A model generated the notes under the pieces. It worked only from the letters and a program-made list of their open reading frames with translations. It had not been told where the DNA came from and did no database searches. From Paracoccaceae bacterium (lineage in GTDB: Bacteria > Pseudomonadota > Alphaproteobacteria > Rhodobacterales > Rhodobacteraceae), in contig SLPP01000212.1 in NCBI GenBank assembly GCA_007131945.1, positions 1 to 6,733 of the forward strand: a DNA stretch of 6,733 nt, written 5' to 3'. Positions 1 to 6,143 of the stretch are shown here, piece by piece (the stretch's first letter is position 1; the number at the start of each line of letters is the position of its first letter). Both the position numbers and the translations under genes were made by a program.

Positions 1-25
1 GGTCCGGATGCGGCCGGGGGCGGGA

Positions 26-628
26 TCAGAAGCGGAACGAGACCCCCATCGAGACGCCCGTGCTGCGCATGTTCGAATTGCCGGTGAAGCGGCCGTGGCT
101 GAGCTCGCCGCTGACGAAGACGTTCTCCTGCAGCATGTGCGCCGCGCCGATGCCGACGATCCAGGCATTGCTGCTGCTCCCGCCGCCGTCCTCGATGGCC
201 TTGTGGTCGATATGCGACAGGCCCAGCGAGGCGAAGCCCCAACTGTTGCCGCCGGGGCCGAATTTCGGGCCGGCGCGCAGCCGCGCCGCCGCGCCCCAGC
301 GGATCTCGCGGGTGCCGATGGTCTGCTCGAAACCCGGCGCGACCAGAACCTCGCCGCCGGCGACCCAGGCGCCCATGTCCATGTTGTAGCCGGCATGCAG
401 CGCGCCGGCGGCATCGGTCGAACGCTCGCGCCCGTTGCCGCCGCGCCAGGTCGTGCGGGCGAAGCCGAGCGATGCGCCGACATAGGGGCCGGTCCAGTCG
501 GTGCCGGCCAGGGCGGCGGCGGACGCCACGGTCACCGGCGCCTCGGTCAGCGGCGCCTCGGCGCTTCCGGCAAGGGCGGGGCCGGCGACGAGCACCGCGG
601 CGAGGGTGAAGGGGATCAGCGTCTTCAT
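26..628 (-). CDS. Outer-membrane beta-barrel protein (Omp25/31-like)
   Basis: A 200-residue exported protein predicted to form a small outer-membrane beta-barrel; its physiological role is unknown. Residues 1-20 (MKTLIPFTLAAVLVAGPALA) form a classic Sec signal peptide with an A-x-A type end. After a short Ala/Thr-rich linker comes DWTGPYVGASLGFA (about 44-57), which resembles the first strand of alphaproteobacterial Omp25/31-type barrels. Alternating hydrophobic and aromatic strands with Gly-rich turns follow, and the chain ends in SFRF: a C-terminal Phe is the usual BAM recognition signal. The ATG at 628 is chosen because GGAG lies 6 nt upstream and the signal peptide starts exactly there; upstream in-frame starts would add a non-signal extension (MTEYP or longer). 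It is transcribed alone from a good promoter at 690-718. Family placement is by pattern only; a porin-like, adhesin-like or structural role is possible. Confidence 0.85.
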   Translation of the reverse strand: MKTLIPFTLAAVLVAGPALAGSAEAPLTEAPVTVASAAALAGTDWTGPYVGASLGFARTTWRGGNGRERSTDAAGALHAGYNMDMGAWVAGGEVLVAPGFEQTIGTREIRWGAAARLRAGPKFGPGGNSWGFASLGLSHIDHKAIEDGGGSSSNAWIVGIGAAHMLQENVFVSGELSHGRFTGNSNMRSTGVSMGVSFRF

Positions 629-634
629 CGGGTA

Positions 635-638
635 CTCC
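635..638 (-). promoter_or_regulatory. Ribosome binding site of the outer-membrane protein gene
   Basis: GGAG on the minus strand, 6 nt before the ATG at 628. It decides the start: the other in-frame ATG at 643 lies upstream of this site and would spoil the signal peptide. Confidence 0.7.
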
Positions 639-689
639 GTCATGGCTTCTGCCGGGAAGGCATGCACTCGTCGCATCACTCAACTTAAA

Positions 690-718
690 ATTGTATGAGC
701 AAAGCCGCCGGAACGCAA
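690..718 (-). promoter_or_regulatory. Sigma70-type promoter of the outer-membrane protein gene
   Basis: On the minus strand the -35 element TTGCGT (713-718) and the -10 element TACAAT (690-695) are separated by exactly 17 bp (696-712). The -10 matches the TATAAT consensus at 5 of 6 positions. The AT-rich TTTTAAG just downstream is a plausible start region, giving a leader of roughly 55 nt before the ATG. It is the most AT-rich spot in an otherwise GC-rich gap (629-810). The rest of that gap shows only GC-rich sequence, including a short GCCGGCGCCGGC palindrome at 773-784 with no T-tract, so no convincing intrinsic terminator is seen for the RNase gene. Confidence 0.65.
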
Positions 719-810
719 CGCCGTTCGCGATACCGACGCGGATCGACGACCCGCTGCGGCCGCCGCGCCACAGCCGGCGCCGGCCTCCGCGGCCCGGCCG
801 GGGCGCGCGC

Positions 811-1476
811 TCAGGGGGCGGCGGCGTTGCGCGGCGGCGGCAACCGCGCCGCATCGAGCGCGCATTCGCGCCGGAAGAGCGCCGCGTCGCAGGGCCGCGG
901 ATCGAGTTCGCGCGTCAGGCACAGGCGCAGCTCGATGATCGCGTCGCGCCGGCAGACCGTGACCATCATCGCCTCGTCAAGTTGCGGATTGGCCTCGATG
1001 AAGGCCGCCTCGACCCGGCGCGGTGCGATCACGGCGTCCATCTCGGGCCCGGCGAGGACCTCCGGCAGGGCGAACGCCGCGACCGCCGCGCGGGTTAGCG
1101 CGTAGTAGTCGGCGGCGCTGAGCCCGGTGCAGCTGCCATGCTTGTTCCACTGGTGCCAGGCGGGCCCCGACGCGCCGAAGAGGTCGACCTGCGCCGCCGT
1201 CTCGCGCCGCGAGGGATTGCGCTGCGCGGTCGGGCAGTATTCCGGCCAGCCGCCGCCGGCATGCTGCGGCCAGAGCCCGTGCACCATCCAGCCGTGACCG
1301 GTGCCGGGCGCGCAGCGCGGGTCGTCGCGCGCATCCCCCTCGAATTCGCAGAAGCTCGGCATCCAGGTCAGCGCCAGCAGGTAGTGATCGAAGCCGGGCT
1401 CCTTCGCTTCCGCCGGCACGGCCAGGGCAAGCGCCGCGATGAGCGCAAGCCGGTGCGGGAGGCGGATCGGGGCCAT
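811..1476 (-). CDS. Secreted ribonuclease T2 family protein
   Basis: A 221-residue endoribonuclease of the T2 family. These enzymes cleave single-stranded RNA through a 2',3'-cyclic phosphate and usually act in the periplasm or outside the cell. A signal peptide covers about residues 1-24, ending A-E-A before KEPGF. Motif I is HGLWPQ at 66-71 (catalytic His66), preceded by the family's W-x-P-x-F-C element at 38-43. Motif II is HQWNKHGSC at 108-116, supplying His108, Lys112 and His113. Position 109 is Gln where the classic motif (H-E-W-x-K-H-G) has Glu, so activity may be altered or this may be a lineage variant. Eight cysteines (43, 55, 81, 116, 175, 186, 196, 205) fit up to four disulfides and export. 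The start at 1476 has AGGA 10 nt upstream and gives the signal peptide. It is divergent from trcR. The likely role is RNA scavenging or stress RNA decay. Confidence 0.9.
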   Translation of the reverse strand: MAPIRLPHRLALIAALALAVPAEAKEPGFDHYLLALTWMPSFCEFEGDARDDPRCAPGTGHGWMVHGLWPQHAGGGWPEYCPTAQRNPSRRETAAQVDLFGASGPAWHQWNKHGSCTGLSAADYYALTRAAVAAFALPEVLAGPEMDAVIAPRRVEAAFIEANPQLDEAMMVTVCRRDAIIELRLCLTRELDPRPCDAALFRRECALDAARLPPPRNAAAP

Positions 1477-1505
1477 GTTTTCTCTTTCCTTGGCGGATTT
1501 CGGCC

Positions 1506-1513
1506 CTTATATA
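1506..1513. promoter_or_regulatory. Possible -10 element(s) in the RNase/trcR divergent region
   Basis: This is the only AT-rich element in the 143-bp gap between the divergent RNase T2 and trcR starts. Read on the minus strand, it contains TATAAG (1506-1511), 5 of 6 to the -10 consensus and placed to give a short leader for the RNase gene. Read on the plus strand it contains TATATA (1508-1513), which could serve trcR with a leader of about 100 nt. No good -35 box is seen at 17 bp on either strand, so the orientation is undecided; the site may depend on an activator or be fortuitous. Confidence 0.3.
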
Positions 1514-1605
1514 GCGGCCATCCCCCGAAAGCGAGGATGCGCGGCCCCGGCCCGCGGCCGGTGACCCCGGCGGGCGCTGCCCCATGCCCGCGAGCGGTGC
1601 AGAAC

Positions 1606-1611
1606 AAAGGA
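1606..1611 (+). promoter_or_regulatory. Ribosome binding site of trcR
   Basis: AAAGGA, 8 nt before the ATG at 1620. It supports the start MAKPLMAK over the in-frame ATG at 1584, which would add twelve unconserved-looking residues. Confidence 0.65.
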
Positions 1612-1619
1612 CCAAGACG

Positions 1620-2396
1620 ATGGCAAAACCCCTGATGGCCAAGGCGACCGCGGTCTGGCTGGTCGACAACACCACGCTGAGCTTCAAGCAGATCGCCGAT
1701 TTCTGCGGCCTGCACGAGCTCGAAGTGCAGGGCATCGCCGATGGCGATGTGGCCACCGGCGTCAAGGGATTCGACCCGATCGCGCACAACCAGCTCGACG
1801 AGGTCGAGATCAAGAAGGGCGAGGCCGACCCGGCATACGCGCTGAAGCTGAAGTTCAACCCCGCCGCGCTCGGCGAGGAGAAGCGGCGCGGCCCGCGCTA
1901 CACGCCGCTCTCGAAGCGCCAGGACCGGCCGGCGGCGATCATGTGGCTGCTGAAGTTCCACCCCGAACTCGCCGATGCGCAGGTCCGCAAGCTCGTCGGC
2001 ACGACCAATCCCTCGATCCAGGCGATCCGCGAGCGCACGCACTGGAACATCAACAACATCCAGCCGATCGACCCGGTGGCGCTGGGCCTGTGCAAGCAGT
2101 CCGAACTCGACGGCGAGGTGCAGAAGGCGGCGAAGAAGAAGGCGGCCGAAGGCAGCGTCATGGATGACGACGCGCGGCGCAAGCTGGTCTCGACCGAGCA
2201 GTCGCTGGAGATGCCGGCCGAACCGAAGCTTCCGAGCAACATCGCCGGGCTCGAGAACTTCACCATCTCGGACCTGGCCGAGGAGAAGGCCGACCCGGTC
2301 GATTACTCGGATGCCGAGAGTTTCTTCAACATTCCGGACTCCGACGACGAGAAGGATGACGAGGACGAGGCGGACGACATCGATCCGCGGCGCTGA
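1620..2396 (+). CDS. trcR: Cell cycle transcriptional regulator TrcR (DUF1013)
   Basis: A 258-residue cytoplasmic protein of the TrcR/DUF1013 family, found almost only in Alphaproteobacteria and annotated as a transcription regulator tied to the cell cycle; its exact target genes are not deducible here. The opening MAKPLMAKATAVWLVDNTTL and the block around HWNINNIQPIDPVALGLC (141-158) are strongly family-typical. A helix-turn-helix-like stretch lies at about 20-39 (LSFKQIADFCGLHELEVQGI) and a second possible one at about 105-140. Residues 164-180 are Lys/Ala-rich and possibly helical. The C-terminus from about 221 is extremely acidic, with 18 Asp/Glu among the last 38 residues, suggesting a disordered tail that might contact RNA polymerase or mimic nucleic acid (inference). 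The start has a good AAAGGA site. A glycosyltransferase gene follows closely on the same strand. Confidence 0.92.
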   Translation: MAKPLMAKATAVWLVDNTTLSFKQIADFCGLHELEVQGIADGDVATGVKGFDPIAHNQLDEVEIKKGEADPAYALKLKFNPAALGEEKRRGPRYTPLSKRQDRPAAIMWLLKFHPELADAQVRKLVGTTNPSIQAIRERTHWNINNIQPIDPVALGLCKQSELDGEVQKAAKKKAAEGSVMDDDARRKLVSTEQSLEMPAEPKLPSNIAGLENFTISDLAEEKADPVDYSDAESFFNIPDSDDEKDDEDEADDIDPRR

Positions 2397-2449
2397 ACCG
2401 GCCGGCGCCGGGCGGGCCGGGCCGCGTGGGTGAGCGCGACGCGGCGGCG

Positions 2450-4315
2450 ATGACCGAACGGCTGCTCAGGCCCCTGCGCGGCATGATCCAGGTCCTGCCG
2501 CATCCGCTCCTCCTGGCCCTGCGCGAGCGCCTGCCGCGCGGCCTGGCCGAGCGGCTGATTCTCCTCGTGCGCAGTCCCGCCGATCGGTGGGCGCGGTTCC
2601 TGCGCGGCGGCTTCTCGGTTCCCGCCCGCGCCCGGCTGCATTCGCTGGCGGCGCGGGGGGGCACGCGGGACGCGGCCCGGGCGGCGTGGATCCTGGCGTC
2701 CTGGGACTTCGCGCAGGGGGCGGCGGCGGAAGCCCTCGCGCGGCTCGAACACATCCCCGAAGGTGCCGGCGCCGACGAACGGGCAAAGGCCGTCCTGCAT
2801 GCCGAATGCCTGCTCGAGCTCGGTCGCGTCGACGAGGCCCGCGCGCGGCTTGCGCCGCTCCTCGCCCGGTGGCCCGACGACCCCGATCTGGTGCTGGCCG
2901 GCGCGAATGCCCTGCGCCGCGCCGCCGCCGGATCCGATGCCGACCGGCGGGCCTGGCTCGATCCGGTCAACCGGCTCTTTCACGCCGCCGGCCTCCTGCC
3001 CCTTGGCGCGGGTCCGGTCGCCGGTCCGCCCTCGCCGCTCGGGATCACCACCGCCCGGCCGGACGGTGATCCCCAGGCCGGGCGGGCGCTGGTCTCGGTG
3101 CTGATGCCGGTCTGGCGCGCCGGCAAGGAACTGGCCCATGCGCTGGACGGCCTGCGCCGGCAGAGCTGGACGAATCTCGAGATCATCGTCATCGACGACG
3201 GCAGCGACGACGGCACCGCCGATCGCGTGCGGGTGCTGGCGCAGGGCGACCCGCGGATCAGCGTCCTCGCCCAGGCGGAGAACCAGGGCGCCTATGCCGC
3301 CCGCAACCTCGGCCTGACGCGCGCCCGGGGCGATCTGGTCACGGTGCACGACGCCGACGACTGGTCGCATCCGCAGAAACTGGCGCTGCAGGCCCGCCAC
3401 CTTCTGGCCCATCCGCAGCTCCCGGCGAACATGACGGCGATGGTTCGCCTCGACGATGACGGCCGCTTCCTGCTGCCGCTCCGACCCGAGGCGGGGCTCG
3501 TGCGGGTGAACTACTCGTCGCTGATGATCCGGCGGCCGGTGCTCGAGCGGCTCGGCGGCTGGGACCGGGTGCGGGTCTCGGCCGATGCCGAACTGGCGGA
3601 CCGCCTGCGCCATGCCTTCGGCAAGGGGGCCGTGCCGCTTCTGCATCCGCGCATCCCGATGACCCTGGCGCGACAGAAGCGCCAGTCGCTGACCGCGGCT
3701 TCAAGGACCGGGCTGCAGACCTACTACCATGGCGTGCGGCACGAATACCGCATGGCCGCGGCGCATTGGCGCGACGGGCTGGGCGGCCGGTTTCCCACCT
3801 GTCCGCCACCGCAGGCGCCGCGACACTTTCCCGCCCCCGGCTTCATCCTGCCGCGCCCGCAGGAGCCCGATCTCGACCTTCTCTTCGTGCTCGACGCCTC
3901 GCGCCCGGTCCCCGGCCTGCCCGATCTCGACCGGATGCTGCGCCGTCTTGCCGAGGCCGGACTGGCGACCGGGCTCTTCCACTGGCAACTCCTCGATCGC
4001 CACGGGCTGTCCGAGCCGCGCGGCCCCGATCCCGCCTTGCGGACGCTTGCCGGCGAGGGGCGGCTCACCCTCGTCTGCCCGGCCGAGGTCGTCGCCGCGC
4101 GGACGGTTCTGGTGCCCGATCCCCGGCCGCTGCGCGTGCCGATCGACGCGCCGCCCGTGGTCTCCTGCGCGCGGTTCCTCGTCGCCGATGACGGACGCGG
4201 CGGGAAGCTGCATGCCGGTCTGCTGACCGCTCGCCCGGCCCGGCTCGTGTCGCGCAGGGAGATCCTGGCGACGATCGAGGAGGCATTCGCAACGCGGCCT
4301 CCGGGCATCGGGTAA
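2450..4315 (+). CDS. Glycosyltransferase family 2 protein, multidomain
   Basis: A 621-residue protein with three parts. Residues about 1-170 are Ala/Arg/Leu-rich helices resembling degenerate TPR repeats (for example the segment around AECLLELGRVDEARARLAPL, about 118-137). Residues about 214-400 are a GT2 (GT-A fold) catalytic domain: VSVLMPVW (215-222), DDGSDDGT (249-256, nucleotide-sugar binding), ENQGAYAARNLG (277-288), a metal-binding DxD-type HDADDW (300-305), GGWD (369-372), and S-A-D-A-E-L (377-382) where the catalytic acid is expected. About 465-621 is unassigned and looks alternately strand and helix. No signal peptide or membrane segment is evident, so it likely acts in the cytoplasm, adding sugars to a polysaccharide, lipid or protein acceptor; donor and acceptor cannot be read. 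The start is uncertain: this ATG or GTG at 2426 (8 residues longer), neither with a clear ribosome binding site. It lies close downstream of trcR, probably in one transcript. Confidence 0.85.
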   Translation: MTERLLRPLRGMIQVLPHPLLLALRERLPRGLAERLILLVRSPADRWARFLRGGFSVPARARLHSLAARGGTRDAARAAWILASWDFAQGAAAEALARLEHIPEGAGADERAKAVLHAECLLELGRVDEARARLAPLLARWPDDPDLVLAGANALRRAAAGSDADRRAWLDPVNRLFHAAGLLPLGAGPVAGPPSPLGITTARPDGDPQAGRALVSVLMPVWRAGKELAHALDGLRRQSWTNLEIIVIDDGSDDGTADRVRVLAQGDPRISVLAQAENQGAYAARNLGLTRARGDLVTVHDADDWSHPQKLALQARHLLAHPQLPANMTAMVRLDDDGRFLLPLRPEAGLVRVNYSSLMIRRPVLERLGGWDRVRVSADAELADRLRHAFGKGAVPLLHPRIPMTLARQKRQSLTAASRTGLQTYYHGVRHEYRMAAAHWRDGLGGRFPTCPPPQAPRHFPAPGFILPRPQEPDLDLLFVLDASRPVPGLPDLDRMLRRLAEAGLATGLFHWQLLDRHGLSEPRGPDPALRTLAGEGRLTLVCPAEVVAARTVLVPDPRPLRVPIDAPPVVSCARFLVADDGRGGKLHAGLLTARPARLVSRREILATIEEAFATRPPGIG

Positions 4316-4417
4316 AGCCGGCGCGCCCCTGTTCCGTCCACCGGTTTCCGCCGCCTGGAAAAGTTTCGTTGTGGTTAACCGCAGCGATTCGCGTTTGTTT
4401 TTCAGCTAGTTATGAAA

Positions 4418-4435
4418 GCGTCCAAATTTGGACGC
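4418..4435. repeat. Perfect 18-bp palindrome; possible tRNA terminator or operator
   Basis: GCGTCCAAATTTGGACGC reads identically on both strands. It lies in the 199-bp gap between the converging glycosyltransferase and tRNA-Gly genes. On the minus strand the RNA could fold as a 7-bp GC-containing stem (GCGTCCA/TGGACGC) with an AATT loop, followed by TTTC, about 80 nt beyond the tRNA end; this fits a weak intrinsic terminator. On the plus strand it is followed by a C-run, not T, so it is not a normal terminator for the glycosyltransferase. The even symmetry would also fit a dimeric regulator site, but no plus-strand gene starts nearby, which makes the operator reading less likely. The rest of 4316-4514 shows an AT-rich patch (about 4363-4430) and no gene. 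Confidence 0.5.
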
Positions 4436-4514
4436 CCCCCGCCGGCACGCGGCGCGCGAAGCGGGGGCGCGGGGCGAACAACTGGTCCGCGAAGGCGCAG
4501 AAGTGGGAGCGGTC

Positions 4515-4588
4515 TGGAGCGGGCGGCGGGAATCGAACCCGCGTCATCAGCTTGGAAGGCTGAGGTCTTACCACTACACAACGCCCGC
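4515..4588 (-). tRNA. tRNA-Gly (anticodon UCC)
   Basis: A 74-nt tRNA including an encoded CCA. The acceptor stem is GCGGGCG (4588-4582) paired with CGCCCGC (4525-4519), followed by discriminator U (4518) and CCA (4517-4515). The D-arm region has the usual AGUGGUAAGAC, the anticodon stem CAGC/GCUG encloses the loop CUUCCAA with anticodon UCC (4556-4554), and the T-arm is CGGGUUCGAUUCCCG. The tRNA reads GGA and, by wobble, GGG glycine codons. It sits downstream of the threonine aldolase gene on the same strand but has its own promoter at 4599-4627. Confidence 0.97.
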
Positions 4589-4619
4589 CGCTGGCAAGCA
4601 GATACAGGCGCGGCGGGCG
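4582..4619 (-). repeat. 10-bp inverted repeat overlapping the tRNA-Gly 5' end
   Basis: CGCCCGCCGC (4582-4591) and its exact complement GCGGCGGGCG (4610-4619) flank an 18-nt loop. The left arm includes all seven nucleotides of the tRNA 5' acceptor strand; the right arm lies within the spacer of the tRNA promoter. Transcripts starting at the tRNA promoter lack the right arm, but readthrough RNA from the threonine aldolase gene contains both arms and could form this hairpin instead of the tRNA acceptor stem. It could also slow or end transcription of the operon, though no T-tract follows. It may be a chance result of high GC content. Confidence 0.4.
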
Positions 4620-4627
4620 CAATGCAA
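4599..4627 (-). promoter_or_regulatory. Promoter of tRNA-Gly
   Basis: On the minus strand, -35 TTGCAT (4622-4627) and -10 TATCTG (4599-4604) are separated by exactly 17 bp. The -10 ends 10 nt before the mature tRNA 5' end, so the start would fall about 4 nt before the tRNA, leaving a very short leader for RNase P. It lies in the 56-bp gap between the tRNA and the stop codon of the threonine aldolase gene, which means the tRNA need not rely on readthrough. Confidence 0.55.
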
Positions 4628-4644
4628 GGGTCGCGTCGGGGCGG

Positions 4645-5700
4645 TCAGCGGCCCGGGATCAGGTCGAGGAAGCGATCGACATGGTCCTCGGTCGTCGACC
4701 AGGAGGCGACGAGCCGGGCGCTGAGTGGCGCCTCGCCGGGGCCGTCGAGCGACTGATCGAACGGCCAGAAATAGTAGCGCGCGCCGGCTTCCTGCGCGGC
4801 GTGGTGGCCGACGCGCGGCCATTCGGCGAAGACCATGTTGCCGCCGCGGGGATGCATCAGCCGCGCGCCGGGCGTGCGCGACAGGCCCGCCTCCAGCCGC
4901 GCGGCCATGGCGTTGGCGTGGCGGGCGAGGTCGAGCCAGAGGTCGTTTTCCAGCCAGCCCTCCATCTGCGCCGAGAGGTAGCGGTGCTTGGAGAAGAGAT
5001 GCCCGCCGCGCTTGCGCCGCAGCTCGAATTCCCAGGCTTTCGCGGGGTCGAAGATAACCACCGCCTCCACCCCCATCAGCCCGTTCTTGGTGCCGCCGAA
5101 GGAGACGACATCGACGCCCGCGCGCCAGGTCATCTCGGCGGGCGTGCAGCCCTCGGCGACCAGCGCGTTGGTGAAGCGCGCGCCGTCGAGATGGACCGGC
5201 AGGCCGTGGTCCCTGGCGATCGCGCAAAGCGCCTTGATTTCGGAGACCGAATAGCGCGCGCCGGCCTCGGTGAGGTTGGTCAGGCTGACCATGCCCTTCT
5301 GGACGTTGTGCACGCCGACCCGCGCGGCGGCGGCAAGCTTGTCGGCGAGCGCCGCCGGGTCCATCCTGCCGTCGGCGCCGTCGATCAGCACGAGTTTCGA
5401 GCCGCCGGTATAGAACTCGGGCGCGCCGCATTCGTCCTCCTCGATATGGGCGATGCGGTGGCAGTAGACCGCGCCCCAGGGCGGGCAGAAGGTGGCGAGG
5501 GCAAGGGCGTTGGCGGCGGTGCCGGTGGCGACCAGATGGACCGCCGCCTCGGGCGCCTCGAAGATGTCGCGGATGCGGGCGCGGACGCGGTCCATGATCG
5601 CGTCGGCGCCGTAGCCCGGCGCGAAACCGTCGTTGGCACGGGCGAGCGCGGCGAGCACCTGCTCGGGCACGCCCGAGGAATTGTCGGAGGCGAAGAACAT
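4645..5700 (-). CDS. ltaE: Low-specificity L-threonine aldolase, PLP-dependent
   Basis: A 351-residue fold-type I PLP enzyme that splits L-threonine or allo-threonine into glycine and acetaldehyde (or the reverse), linking threonine, glycine and one-carbon metabolism in the cytoplasm. Visible family marks are the opening FFASDNSSGVPEQV, the phosphate-binding region ATGTAAN (58-64), HIEEDECGA (85-93), HLDGAR (170-175, with Asp172 for the PLP ring nitrogen), and SFGGTKNG (200-207) with Lys205 as the Schiff-base lysine. The C-terminus has ASWSTTEDHVDRFLDLI, typical of the family, and length is normal. The ATG at 5700 shares one base with the preceding stop (TGATG) and has AGGAG 5 nt upstream. 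It is the last gene of the ribF-ycgN operon. A phenylserine-aldolase-like specificity cannot be ruled out from sequence. Confidence 0.93.
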   Translation of the reverse strand: MFFASDNSSGVPEQVLAALARANDGFAPGYGADAIMDRVRARIRDIFEAPEAAVHLVATGTAANALALATFCPPWGAVYCHRIAHIEEDECGAPEFYTGGSKLVLIDGADGRMDPAALADKLAAAARVGVHNVQKGMVSLTNLTEAGARYSVSEIKALCAIARDHGLPVHLDGARFTNALVAEGCTPAEMTWRAGVDVVSFGGTKNGLMGVEAVVIFDPAKAWEFELRRKRGGHLFSKHRYLSAQMEGWLENDLWLDLARHANAMAARLEAGLSRTPGARLMHPRGGNMVFAEWPRVGHHAAQEAGARYYFWPFDQSLDGPGEAPLSARLVASWSTTEDHVDRFLDLIPGR

Positions 5701-6143
5701 CAGATCTCCTCGTCGATGATATGGTCTTCCCAGTCGTCGAGCGGGACCACGGCCTCGCTGACGGTGCGGCGCTGCACCGATTCCCCGGCGCGATGGATGG
5801 CATCCGGATCGCCCGCGACCAGGTGGTGCCAGGCGGGCAGCCCGCGCCCCTCGTTCAGCCGGCGATAGGCGCAGGAGCGCGGCATCCAGCTGCTGATCTC
5901 GGGCAGGGATCTCAGCGTCAGCACGACGCATTCGGGCACCAGCCGCTTGCGCTCGGCGTAGTTGGTGCAGCGGCAGGTGGCGTCGTCGAAGAGCCGGCAG
6001 GCGACGCGGGTGAAGGCGATCTCGCCAGTCTCCTCGTCCTCGAGCTTGTTGAGGCAGCACTTGCCGCAGCCGTCGCAGACCGCCTCCCATTCCTCGGTCG
6101 TCATCTCGGCGAGCGGCACGGTTTCCCAGAAACGCGGACGCAT
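5700..6143 (-). CDS. ycgN: YcgN family (UPF0260) cysteine-cluster protein
   Basis: A 147-residue protein of the YcgN/UPF0260 family, whose biochemical role is not established. It is cytoplasmic, with no signal peptide or membrane segment. The family block CDGCGKCCLNKL (23-34) gives a C-x2-C-x2-CC cluster. Further cysteines at 49, 57, 59, 72 and 91 bring the total to nine, which suggests metal or iron-sulfur binding (inference). Other shared blocks are the region around EIAFTRVACRLF (41-52), the SCAYRRLNEGRGLPAWHHL stretch (90-108), and DDWEDHI near the end. The ATG at 6143 overlaps the ribF stop as TGATG; a GTG immediately before it (6146) is an alternative adding one residue. No strong ribosome binding site is seen, so translation is probably coupled to ribF. 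Its stop overlaps the threonine aldolase start in the same way. Confidence 0.93.
   Translation of the reverse strand: MRPRFWETVPLAEMTTEEWEAVCDGCGKCCLNKLEDEETGEIAFTRVACRLFDDATCRCTNYAERKRLVPECVVLTLRSLPEISSWMPRSCAYRRLNEGRGLPAWHHLVAGDPDAIHRAGESVQRRTVSEAVVPLDDWEDHIIDEEI
5706..5710 (-). promoter_or_regulatory. Ribosome binding site of the threonine aldolase gene
   Basis: AGGAG 5 nt before the ATG at 5700, embedded in the last codons of ycgN. It fixes the start against a long in-frame open stretch continuing upstream to 6090, and permits both coupled and independent initiation. Confidence 0.75.

Noticed and set aside
8..688. 226-codon plus-strand frame opposite the outer-membrane protein gene
   Set aside because: The antisense gene has a signal peptide, ribosome binding site, promoter and terminal Phe; this frame is Ala/Gly/Arg-rich with no motif.
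977..1858. 293-codon minus-strand frame across the RNase T2/trcR divergent region
   Set aside because: Overlaps two supported genes and the intergenic region, and its translation is a frame-shifted shadow of RNase T2.
2303..3646. 447-codon open frame on the minus strand opposite trcR and the glycosyltransferase
   Set aside because: Low-complexity Arg/Gly/Pro/Gln composition, no recognisable motif, and entirely antisense to two well-supported genes; a product of high GC content.
4372..4382. GGTTAACC, resembling a CtrA half-site, plus a nearby GANTC site (4386-4390)
   Set aside because: Only one TTAA half is present, with no second half at the usual 7-bp spacing and no gene starting downstream; single GANTC sites are common by chance.
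4320..4640. Possible integration (attachment) site at the tRNA-Gly gene
   Set aside because: No integrase, no repeat of the tRNA 3' end elsewhere in the window, and the flanking genes are ordinary chromosomal genes.
4681..5868. 395-codon open frame on the plus strand opposite the threonine aldolase gene
   Set aside because: Antisense to a clearly recognised PLP enzyme, with no family motif of its own.
5701..6090. In-frame upstream extension of the threonine aldolase reading frame (about 130 codons)
   Set aside because: It overlaps ycgN in another frame, its sequence is unlike any aldolase N-terminus, and the ATG at 5700 has a strong AGGAG and gives the normal family length.
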